Shown here piece after piece: positions 9,401 to 15,823 of a DNA stretch of 21,593 nt. Below the pieces are notes generated by a model. It made no database searches and was not told the origin of the DNA. It was given only the letters and a program-made list of their open reading frames with translations. The stretch spans positions 1-21,593 of the forward strand of contig CAYMRB010000131.1 of NCBI GenBank assembly GCA_964392615.1. Direction: 5' to 3'. Source of the DNA: CAYMRB01 sp964392615 (GTDB taxonomy: Bacteria; Planctomycetota; UBA8108). Every line of letters begins with the position of its first letter. Positions within the stretch are counted from its first letter, which is position 1. The position numbers were made by a program, and so were the translations under genes.

Positions 9401-10084
9401 GCGGACGTAGCACGTCGTGTTGACGTTCTCCATCTGCGTCCGCACGTCGAGCGAGATCAGCGGCCGATACGTCGCGTTTCTGTCGTAGCCGACGCCGGTG
9501 TCGCCCGCCAGCCAGCTCGAGTCGTCGAAACCGATCTCGGCCCAGCGGAGGCCGAGATCGCCGTTCTGCGGCACGAGGGCGCGTGCGGGAACGGCGGAGT
9601 CGACGAGCGGGACGACCGTCGCGTTCATCGACCGACCATAGGAGAAGCCGCGCACCTGCTCCGGGTACGGTGCGAACTCCGAGACGACGGTCGTGCCGTC
9701 CGGGGCGATGAGGCCGAGGTACTCGCCCTCGCTGCTCAGCTTGAAGTTGGTGTGGAGCTCGGCGCCGGCCACGCTGCGGTTCTTGTCCGACGCGAAGACG
9801 AGAAGAAATCCGCTCGGCTGGATCTCGACCGCGGGGACGCGCCACTTCCGGAGGTCGAGTGCGTCGTCCGTGAGGTACCAGCCGTCCAGATCGCACGGCG
9901 TCGCCCCGGCGTTGAAGATCTCGACGAAGTCGGAGGAGCTCCCGTCTTCGTCGAGGATCACGCCTTCGTTGTTGGCCATGAACTCGGTGATGACGAGGTC
10001 GTCCGCCAACAACGAACGAGCGGCGGCGATACTGGCCAGCGCCGTCAGAACGGCGAGCGCGCAGTGTCTCTTCGTGCGCTGCAA
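6500..10084 (-). CDS. exported CotH-family protein with lamin-tail domains and dockerin-like C terminus
   Basis: This 1194-residue surface or secreted protein has a signal peptide (residues 1-27, hydrophobic core ALAVLTALASIAAA). Domains in order: lamin-tail domain 28-150; jelly-roll, galactose-binding-like domain about 180-330 (FDDSSW, MKYDDGFVAYVNG); chitobiase-C-terminal-like repeat 365-440 (RYTEDGTEPTTSSPAY); CotH kinase-like domain about 449-800, with the YAGVYSFMEKIKR segment, Asp697 in WVDHHLLNEF and Asp732/Asp734 in WDFDRTLG; second chitobiase-like repeat 850-925; second lamin-tail domain 928-1070; and two EF-hand-like loops from 1107 and 1150, each followed by an LF(L/Q)GG motif. CotH proteins are atypical kinases known from spore-coat phosphorylation; in planctomycetes their role is undefined. 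The start is TTG at 10084: it is the only start that keeps the signal peptide, because the next in-frame Met is residue 36, past the signal. GAGAGG lies 4 nt upstream. It shares much of its domain set with the protein at 15824-19429. Confidence 0.93.
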   Translation of the reverse strand: MQRTKRHCALAVLTALASIAAARSLLADDLVITEFMANNEGVILDEDGSSSDFVEIFNAGATPCDLDGWYLTDDALDLRKWRVPAVEIQPSGFLLVFASDKNRSVAGAELHTNFKLSSEGEYLGLIAPDGTTVVSEFAPYPEQVRGFSYGRSMNATVVPLVDSAVPARALVPQNGDLGLRWAEIGFDDSSWLAGDTGVGYDRNATYRPLISLDVRTQMENVNTTCYVRVPFVVEDPARLGSLRLRMKYDDGFVAYVNGTRVAISQAPGLALWNSAATAQHNDSAAVEFQEFSAADRPGLLVAGENVLAIHGLNANLGSSDFLVLPELDTFELGELERDTLQYFPQPTPGSGNPPGFVGIAEPPVISPPSRVFSGSVSISIAATSPDTVIRYTEDGTEPTTSSPAYTASLERTESVMVRARSFESDGSASPVVSASYVAFEADARSFSSDLPVVVVENFGGGGVPANSFQPCYVAIFEQNGGRTRLTDVPTLQTRAGIKIRGSSTLGRAKKAYAFEAWDEHNDDKDIAPLDLPPESDWILYGAYNFDRALIRNAFIYEVSNQVGRYAVRTRFCEVFVNTGGGSVSDADYAGVYSFMEKIKRGPDRVDIERLVQSHDSEPEITGGYMLKIDRLDPGDSGFNAGGQRLGYNYPKERDITPTQAAWIAGYIDDFGAALNGANFHDPELGYAPFIDVESWVDHHLLNEFTKNPDGLRLSTYLFKQRGGPLEYGPIWDFDRTLGPDDDGRAADPVGYSGSFNYGWWGRLFQDPNFWQVYKDRWHVFRQGPMSTSNLLSIVDSMANEIREAQARNFARWPLQLDGGWEGEIDELQNWISSRASWMDDQFAPAPRFSPPGGPISPGFLLTMSAPAGTIRYTLDGTDPRLPGGATSLRSRVYSAPIALDETTRVVARTRRSATDWSAPTAATFYTSLPTLVITELMYHPADPPPDSAYDADDFEFVEILNAGSETISISGVRLGGGVQFTTPPTGDPVLAPGEYALVVKNIQAFASRYDITNLFVLGEYAGRLENAGEDITLEGALGEPILSFGYSDLWYPSTDGGGESLVIIDPLAPRSTWGDPESWAPSSIANGTPGWEDPAFPSVGGFQLPGDSNQDGELDISDAFSLLRRLFLGGVAPPCDGPSLNEGGNLVVLDVNADDAVDVTDVVSVLSYLFQGGPPPTMGTDCIRIENCPTTCSR

Positions 10085-10088
10085 TGGA

Positions 10089-10094
10089 CCTCTC
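10089..10094 (-). promoter_or_regulatory. ribosome binding site supporting a TTG start
   Basis: The minus strand reads GAGAGG, then TCCA, then TTG. The short 4-nt spacer is slightly tight, but no in-frame ATG would leave a signal peptide, so this site decides the start at 10084. Confidence 0.55.
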
Positions 10095-10185
10095 GCGATG
10101 TCGAACCCTGACGCTTGTCGAGACCGTCAACTCCGGCTCGTTCCAGTGTCCGCGTGCGCGAGTCGCGGGTCAACACGGCGGCGCC

Positions 10186-10233
10186 GTCGATGTGTCGATG
10201 TGTCGCAGCGTCGAGGTGTCGATGTGTCGAACC
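10186..10233. repeat. in-register octamer tandem repeat directly after the cytochrome-fusion stop codon
   Basis: Six contiguous 8-mers: GTCGATGT, GTCGATGT, GTCGCAGC, GTCGAGGT, GTCGATGT and GTCGAACC. Every unit starts with GTCG, and the array abuts the stop codon (TGA on the minus strand, 10234-10236). On the transcript strand it is therefore the first 48 bases of the 3' untranslated region, between two genes that may share an mRNA. A small inverted repeat, ACGGC-GGC-GCCGT, at 10175-10187 sits next to it. The rest of the 149-bp gap shows only the next gene's ribosome binding site. Confidence 0.85.
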
Positions 10234-13200
10234 TCACGGCTCCGTTCGCGGCGTCGCTTCGACCGCGCAGATGACGCGGAAGCCGACGTTGAAGACCCGC
10301 TGGTACGGTCGATACGCGAGGCGGAACGCCGCGTGAGCTCGCTGCGGCCGGTCGCGCCACGAGCCGCCGCGCACCACCCTGGGCCCGCCCGCGTCGAGGT
10401 CGTTGCGACCATCCGTCGCGTCGTACGGGTAGGGGCGGTACGTCGAGCGCGTCCACTCGGCGACGTTGCCGTGCATATCGTGGAGGCCCCACGCGTTCGA
10501 TCGGTAGCGGCCGACGTCGACCGACACCAGCGCGCCGTCGTCGAAGCGCGTGTCCTTCGGGACCCAATCGTCGTACGGCGTCGCGTTTTTCAGCGGCTGC
10601 GAGACGGTGTAGGGATTGCTCGCCAGCTCCCGCAGCTTGCGATCGCCGAGATTGGCCGCGCCGGAGAAATCGGCCTCCAGGTCGCCGTACCAGAACGGGG
10701 TCTGCGATCCCGCGCGGCACGCGTACTCCCACTGCCCCTCCGTCGGCAGCGTGAACTCGTTGCCCGTGCGCTCCGATAGCCACTGGCAGAACGCGAGCGC
10801 GCGCTGCCACGAGAGTCGCACGACCGGTTGGGCCGGCCCGTCGACCGGATAGCCATGCACGCCGAACTGGTACGACATCTTCGACTCGACGTGACTGTCG
10901 TGGGCCGGGTCGAACAGCGCGTACTGCTCGTTCGTGACCTCGAATCGTCCCATCCAGAACGGGCTCTCGATCGCCGTGCGGGCGGCCGGACGCTCGTCGA
11001 CGAGCGCGGCTGGATCAGCGTTGCCGATCAGGAACTCGCCGGCAGGAATCAGGACGAGGTCGAGACTGACGCCACCGCCGAGGTCGACCCGCCGGCTCGT
11101 CAGCGGCGACGTCGCGGCCTGGCGGCGTGCGGCTTCCGTCGCGTCGAAGGGCCAGCCGCGCGGACGCGCAGAGGCGATCGTCGTCGCCGGTGATGCGCGA
11201 CGCGCGGGCTTCGGCGCCGCGACGAGCGTCGCCACCGGGAGGTCGGCGTCGGCCTCGGGATCGTCGTTCATGCCCGCATAGAGCCGACCGAGCTCGCGGC
11301 GGCGCTGTCGTTGCTTGCCGGGATTCCAGCCCGCCTCGGTCCACGTGCCGTGGTAGGGCGTATTCAGGTCGATCCACGTGATCAAGCGATCCCACGACTC
11401 GTCGTCGAGATCGACGCCGTGGTGTCCCTTGCGGAGGAGCTGCACGAGCTCGGTCGTGTCCGCGTGAAACTCCATCGGCGTCAACAGATGGAAGTCGCTC
11501 TCGATGCCGGGCCGGCGCACGTAGCGGTGCAGGTTCGCGTAGCCGACCGAGAAGCGCCCGCCGCGATTGCCGCCCGTGCCGGGCATCACGGAGCGGAAAT
11601 CTGTGATCTTCTCCGTGCCGCGCAGGTCCGGAATCTCCTCTCCCGCCGGTGACGGCTGTCCGTCGTGGCACTCGACGCAGTAGCGGTCGATGACCGGCTG
11701 CACCTCGCGCGCGTAGCTGAAGCCGCGCGCCGGACCGTACCACGGCTCGATCTCCTTCGGCTCCTGCGTGAACGCGAGGGCGCGTTCGTTGACCGGTGTC
11801 GTGTTCTGCTTCTCGTGGCAGCCGACGCACGACAGCACCTCGCCGGGCATCGCCGTCATCCAGCTGCGCATGAGCTGGACGGCCTTGCCCTCGGCGTCGA
11901 GGGGCTGGATCGAGATCGGCGTGTTCGCCGGGACGCGGAAGAGAGCCGAGCCGTCGGATTCGACCGGCACCGTGCCGTGCAATCGCCGGATGTCCCACGG
12001 ACCGTCCATACCGAGCACGCCGATCAGGCCGCCCATGCCGCGGTACGAGTAGTGATACGAGAACACGCGCAATCGTTTGACCGTGCCCGGCGGGATGCCC
12101 TCGAGGCCCGGCCCGGCGTAGACGTTCTCGAGCTTGACGATCGCGTCGTCGCGTTCCGGATCGACGCGGTCGGGGATGACCGGCGGTCGCGGGGTCGGAC
12201 GCAGCGGCAGGGGCTCGAGGAGCGCGTAGCCCGGCTCCTCGTGGAGCAAGACGACGTTGTCGAAGACGTCGACGAGGTAGATTCCCCACGAAGCGCGCGG
12301 CCCCGGCTGCGCGGCGACGATGAAGTACTTGCTGCTCAGCGGGTACGGGTGCAGGAACTTCGGCCAGCTCGCGTTGACGAGCTGGTCGCGCACGATGGCC
12401 TCGACACGGCGCCCGTCGCCAGGGATTCTCCGCACGACGCCGCTCGCCTCGCTGCGGCCCCTGGCCGGATCGAGCACGACGAGCTCGCCCATGCGGCGCA
12501 CGCCGTGATGCCCGGAGACGATGCCCGCGATCATCGTCGGCTCGCCCGGCACCGGCCGCGCGTAGAACATGCCGTTCGGCCAGTACGAGTTGCTGCCGTA
12601 GTACTCGGCCTGCCCGCGGCCGTCCGGATCCATGTGGAACAGGATCCGCGAGTGCGCGTGCGGTGTGTCGGCGTACTCCCAGCGCGTGTAGAGCACGCGG
12701 CCGCTGTGGAGCACGGTGGGGCACCAATCGTGATCCTGCTCGAAGCACAGCTGGCGGATGTTTTCGCCGTCCGGCGTCATGCGGTACAGCACGGCGACGT
12801 GCGAGCCGCCGAACACGCATGGCACGCCGGTGAACGTCGCGGTGCTGCCGAAGATGATGTCGTCGTTCGGCAGATAGCACGCATCGTAGCTGTCGACATC
12901 CGGTTGGTCGCCGGGCGTCACCTGCCGCACGTCGCCGCTCGGGATGTCGAGCTCGAAGATCTGCCAGCGCTTGTGGCTACCGAGCGACGAGTAGAGCAGT
13001 CGCTTGCCGTCCCAGTGCAGGTCGACGTCGCCGACGAATTGGCCGCCATCGGGCTTGTGAAGCGTCGCGATCTGCACCTCGTCGCTCAGGCCGGACAGGA
13101 TCGCGACTTCGTCGTCGAATCCCTTGCGAGGCAGGCTGCAGTTGCCCTGCCAGTTCGCCGGCAGGCCGAGCCCGGGCGAGCCCGCGCGACGCTTGACGAC

Positions 13201-14001
13201 GAGCAGGCGGTCGAAGTCGAGCAGCGGGTTCAGGAGTCCGAGCGAACGCACCGTCTTCCGAGCCTGCTCCGCGAGCTCCGGAGTCGTTGCCGCGTCCGAG
13301 TCGCCCGAATCCGCCGCGGCGGCGAGCTCGCGTAGCGTCGCTTCATGAGCACTGACGTCGACTCCGGCGCGCCGCAGGTCCGCCGCGAGTCGCAGGCCGT
13401 TCGCGACCGTCGTCGCGAGAGCCTGTTGTCGGTTGGCCCTCTCGACCCCTGTCGACCACGTGCTGGTGCTGCTCTGGTCGGCGGGACGTCCGCGGGCGAG
13501 ATTCCGGATCCGACGCTGCTTCTTCTTGCCTTTCCCGAGGCCGTAGACCTCGACCTCATCGAGGTGGAGGTAGCCCGGCGCGGGCAGCTCGACGCGCACG
13601 TACCGTGTGCGCACGCCCTCCAGCTCGATGGCGAGCGGCTTGCCGTCGGTGGTGCCGTAGAACCTCGTGCCGTCGTGGCGGTAGACCGTGCGCCAGGTCT
13701 TCGCGTCGTCGGAGACGCGCAAGAGCATCTTCGCGGCGCGCTCCCAGATCGCGTCGCAGCGATTGAAGACGAGCACGCGATCGATCGCGGCCGGCTGCCC
13801 GAGGTCGACCTGCCACCACGGATGCTCGTCGAGGCTCGTATGGAAACCCCAGCGGCCGCTCTTGACGCCGTCGCAGCCGCCGGCCGCGTCGGCGCGTGTC
13901 GTCAAGGACTGTGCGATGCCAGGAGCGGGGTGCGCGAACGCGATCCACAACACGGCGACGATCGGCAGAAGTTGCACTACCGTCGAGAAGCGAACTGTCA
14001 T
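10234..14001 (-). CDS. exported discoidin / beta-propeller / di-haem cytochrome c / FGE-like fusion protein
   Basis: This 1255-residue protein has a signal peptide (residues 1-31, core VVQLLPIVAVLWIAFA). Order: F5/8 type C (discoidin-like) domain about 33-155; a helical linker 165-240; a TolB/WD-like propeller about 260-720; haem-c motif Cys725-Val-Gly-Cys-His729; second haem-c motif Cys775-Val-Glu-Cys-His779 in a planctomycete cytochrome (PSCyt1-like) context; Arg/Ala-rich linker; and an FGE/SUMF1-like domain about 970-1250 (LIPAGEFLIGN, LPTEGQWEYACRAG, DMHGNVAEW, VVRGGSW). The propeller-then-two-CxxCH layout resembles the alpha subunit of hydrazine synthase; homology is inferred and untested, and no anammox partner genes are in the window. 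Where true FGE has its CxxxxC pair, this protein reads RDRPQRAHAAF after Gly-Gly-Ser-Trp1215, so formylglycine-generating activity is unlikely. The frame is open upstream to 14460, but ATG 14001 is chosen because it gives the signal peptide and has GGAGGG at 14012-14017. It is the first gene of the minus-strand trio. Confidence 0.94.
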   Translation of the reverse strand: MTVRFSTVVQLLPIVAVLWIAFAHPAPGIAQSLTTRADAAGGCDGVKSGRWGFHTSLDEHPWWQVDLGQPAAIDRVLVFNRCDAIWERAAKMLLRVSDDAKTWRTVYRHDGTRFYGTTDGKPLAIELEGVRTRYVRVELPAPGYLHLDEVEVYGLGKGKKKQRRIRNLARGRPADQSSTSTWSTGVERANRQQALATTVANGLRLAADLRRAGVDVSAHEATLRELAAAADSGDSDAATTPELAEQARKTVRSLGLLNPLLDFDRLLVVKRRAGSPGLGLPANWQGNCSLPRKGFDDEVAILSGLSDEVQIATLHKPDGGQFVGDVDLHWDGKRLLYSSLGSHKRWQIFELDIPSGDVRQVTPGDQPDVDSYDACYLPNDDIIFGSTATFTGVPCVFGGSHVAVLYRMTPDGENIRQLCFEQDHDWCPTVLHSGRVLYTRWEYADTPHAHSRILFHMDPDGRGQAEYYGSNSYWPNGMFYARPVPGEPTMIAGIVSGHHGVRRMGELVVLDPARGRSEASGVVRRIPGDGRRVEAIVRDQLVNASWPKFLHPYPLSSKYFIVAAQPGPRASWGIYLVDVFDNVVLLHEEPGYALLEPLPLRPTPRPPVIPDRVDPERDDAIVKLENVYAGPGLEGIPPGTVKRLRVFSYHYSYRGMGGLIGVLGMDGPWDIRRLHGTVPVESDGSALFRVPANTPISIQPLDAEGKAVQLMRSWMTAMPGEVLSCVGCHEKQNTTPVNERALAFTQEPKEIEPWYGPARGFSYAREVQPVIDRYCVECHDGQPSPAGEEIPDLRGTEKITDFRSVMPGTGGNRGGRFSVGYANLHRYVRRPGIESDFHLLTPMEFHADTTELVQLLRKGHHGVDLDDESWDRLITWIDLNTPYHGTWTEAGWNPGKQRQRRRELGRLYAGMNDDPEADADLPVATLVAAPKPARRASPATTIASARPRGWPFDATEAARRQAATSPLTSRRVDLGGGVSLDLVLIPAGEFLIGNADPAALVDERPAARTAIESPFWMGRFEVTNEQYALFDPAHDSHVESKMSYQFGVHGYPVDGPAQPVVRLSWQRALAFCQWLSERTGNEFTLPTEGQWEYACRAGSQTPFWYGDLEADFSGAANLGDRKLRELASNPYTVSQPLKNATPYDDWVPKDTRFDDGALVSVDVGRYRSNAWGLHDMHGNVAEWTRSTYRPYPYDATDGRNDLDAGGPRVVRGGSWRDRPQRAHAAFRLAYRPYQRVFNVGFRVICAVEATPRTEP

Positions 14002-14308
14002 CGGCTGGACGCCCTCCGGGAACACCGAGAAACACGGTCTACGATCCAAACCATGATGACCGAGGTCGCCCTCGCAGGGCGTGATTGGTGTCACGGTCTG
14101 GTGGATGTCGTCGGCACGAGAGGCCCACGGCTGCCGGCGATGATCGGAACACAGCGGTCCCATCTGCCCTTCTGGGCCCGGATCGCTGGTGACTCGCTGC
14201 AGGTCGGCGGAGAAGGCGACTTGTCGGGTCGTCTTCGACTCCGTAGGTTGATAGTCGCCGGCAAGCTCTGCGAACGTCGCCGGTCGGTCGGTTCCGGGAG
14301 ATTCGCCG
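14002..14308. other. divergent intergenic region (promoter-bearing by position)
   Basis: This 307-bp gap separates the divergent cytochrome-fusion and toroid-propeller genes and must hold promoters for both. I see no convincing -35/-10 pair. It carries the cytochrome fusion's ribosome binding site (14012-14017), the toroid gene's GGGAG (14296-14300, 8 nt before ATG), and one short perfect hairpin at 14067-14081. Open frames crossing it have no recognisable product. Confidence 0.5.
14067..14081. other. short perfect inverted repeat in the divergent intergenic region
   Basis: CGCCCT, loop CGC, AGGGCG: a perfect 6-bp stem 66 bp upstream of the cytochrome-fusion start. It could be a 5' leader hairpin or a small operator. 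In GC-rich DNA such stems also arise by chance, so the call is weak. Confidence 0.3.
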
Positions 14309-15802
14309 ATGATCGACGAGCTCGAGTACGGATTTCGCCACGATCCGATGCCGTTCGTGACGACCGACGGATCGCTCACCGGAGCGCGTCTGCGCACATT
14401 CCTCCTCGACGAGCCTCGAGCGGGCGATGACGAGATCATCCGCGCGGCGATCGACGCCACCGTGGTCTTCGAGGGGCTCGGCGCGGACGGCTCCGGCTGC
14501 GGGCCGGACTACGAGTTCCGCGCGGAGAACCTGCTGCTCCTGGCCGAGCTCGGCGCGCCGCGCGAGCACCTCGAGATTCGTCGTACGCTCGATCTGCTCG
14601 ATCGGCTCCCGGAGCGACCTCGGGAGCCGATCGGCGGCAACGCCCTCGCGGCGCTCTGTCGGCTCGGGAAGGCCGGTCACCCGACGGTGCGCAGCTCCGT
14701 GCGCACGAGCATCGAGAATGCGGCTCGCTGGATCGAGCCGCTCTCCGGGTGCCCGTGGACGCCGACGGCCGCGCTGCAAGGACTGTGGGCCGCGCGCGAG
14801 GTCGAGGACACGACGCCGATCGTCGAGCGCGGGCTGCGTCTCATTCGCGAGCGTCTGGACGCCACCGGCCTCCTCGGCTTCATGGACCCGTGGGGTTTCA
14901 TCGCGTGCGCGGCCGACATCGATCTGCCGATCGCGCGCGAGATCCTCGTCGCGCAGATCCCGATGCTCCTGCGCGCGCAGCGTCCGGACGGCGGCTGGGG
15001 CGAGCGAACGTACGAGGTCTTCGCGGCGCTGTCGCGGCACGGACTTCTCGACGCGCTGCGCGCGAAGCCGCCGCTGCCGGCGGACTGGAAGGTCGCGCGC
15101 TCGATTCCGGCGCCGCCGGGAGATCTTTGGGGCTTCGTTCTGGACGGCGAACGCTTCTGGATCGGCACTCGAGCCCCCGACACGACGGGTGAGAGCGGCG
15201 ACCGAAGCGCGTGCGAAGCGGCGGTCGCGATCTCGCCGGACGACGGCAGCGTCGTCGCTCGCATCGAGCTGCCCACAGGTCACGGCCGCTGGCTCGGCTG
15301 GTGGGATGGCAAGCTCGCGGTGACACAGGGACGTCCCGCCTCAGCGCCCGTGCCGAATGCGGAGGATGGCAATCCCCGGCGTCTGCTGCGGGTCGATCCG
15401 CAGGACGGCCGCGTGCTCTGCGAGGTGTCCTTGACGAAGCTCGAGCGCGTCGGCGGTGTCGCGCAGGTCGATGACCAGCTCTGGGTCTTCGACGCGTTCT
15501 TCGGCTCGCGCTACGTGCTCGACGCGGCGGACCCGCGCCCGCCGCAGCACACGCACGACGAGGGCGACCTGCCGTGCGCGCTACCGATCGCGGCGAACGC
15601 GGCCAGCGACGGAGCGGCGTGGCTCGTCGACGCGTGGTCGCCGTGGATCGTCAAGACGTCCGCCGACGGCGAGCTGCTCGACTGGGCCGAGAGGCCGTTC
15701 GATGGCTACGAGGGCGTCGCGTGGGATGGCGAGCTTCTGTGGGCGATCGACGCGGCTGGCGGACGCATCTGCGCGCTCGAACGAACCGCGACGGCACCGT
15801 GA
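14309..15802 (+). CDS. cytosolic alpha-toroid (prenyltransferase/squalene-oxidase-like repeat) fused to a beta-propeller
   Basis: I do not recognise a characterised family for the whole 497-residue protein. Residues 40-250 are helical, with an alpha/alpha-toroid feel; the clearest signature is Gln224-Arg-Pro-Asp-Gly-Gly-Trp230 followed by a helix, which matches the QW-type repeat of prenyltransferase/squalene-cyclase-like folds. Residues about 262-497 are a WD/SMP-30-like propeller with recurring units such as DLWGFVLDGERFWIG, QVDDQLWVFDAF and GVAWDGELLWAID. There is no signal peptide or membrane segment, so it is probably cytosolic, unlike every neighbour. ATG 14309 has GGGAG 8 nt upstream. 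It is divergent from the cytochrome fusion and ends 21 bp before the stop of the opposing CotH protein gene. A binding or sensing role is possible; no catalytic residues can be assigned. Confidence 0.9.
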   Translation: MIDELEYGFRHDPMPFVTTDGSLTGARLRTFLLDEPRAGDDEIIRAAIDATVVFEGLGADGSGCGPDYEFRAENLLLLAELGAPREHLEIRRTLDLLDRLPERPREPIGGNALAALCRLGKAGHPTVRSSVRTSIENAARWIEPLSGCPWTPTAALQGLWAAREVEDTTPIVERGLRLIRERLDATGLLGFMDPWGFIACAADIDLPIAREILVAQIPMLLRAQRPDGGWGERTYEVFAALSRHGLLDALRAKPPLPADWKVARSIPAPPGDLWGFVLDGERFWIGTRAPDTTGESGDRSACEAAVAISPDDGSVVARIELPTGHGRWLGWWDGKLAVTQGRPASAPVPNAEDGNPRRLLRVDPQDGRVLCEVSLTKLERVGGVAQVDDQLWVFDAFFGSRYVLDAADPRPPQHTHDEGDLPCALPIAANAASDGAAWLVDAWSPWIVKTSADGELLDWAERPFDGYEGVAWDGELLWAIDAAGGRICALERTATAP

Positions 15803-15823
15803 ACGCGGCGTCCGGCGTAGATG

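Noticed and set aside
7925..10111. 728-codon plus-strand frame opposite the first CotH protein
   Set aside because: Same shadow composition and no domain. The similarly long frames at 2392-3708, 4732-6192, 6338-7825 and 11665-13335 are rejected for the same reason.
11665..11850. The two CxxCH motifs taken as proof of anammox hydrazine synthase
   Set aside because: No beta/gamma subunits or other anammox genes are nearby, and the protein has extra discoidin and FGE-like domains; only a layout resemblance is claimed.
14002..14460. Upstream 153-codon extension of the cytochrome fusion
   Set aside because: It would overlap the divergent toroid-propeller gene, hides the signal peptide and has no recognisable sequence; ATG 14001 has its own GGAGGG.
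15803..15823. Possible terminator in the second convergent gap
   Set aside because: Only a 4-bp ACGC/GCGT match is present and there is no T-tract.
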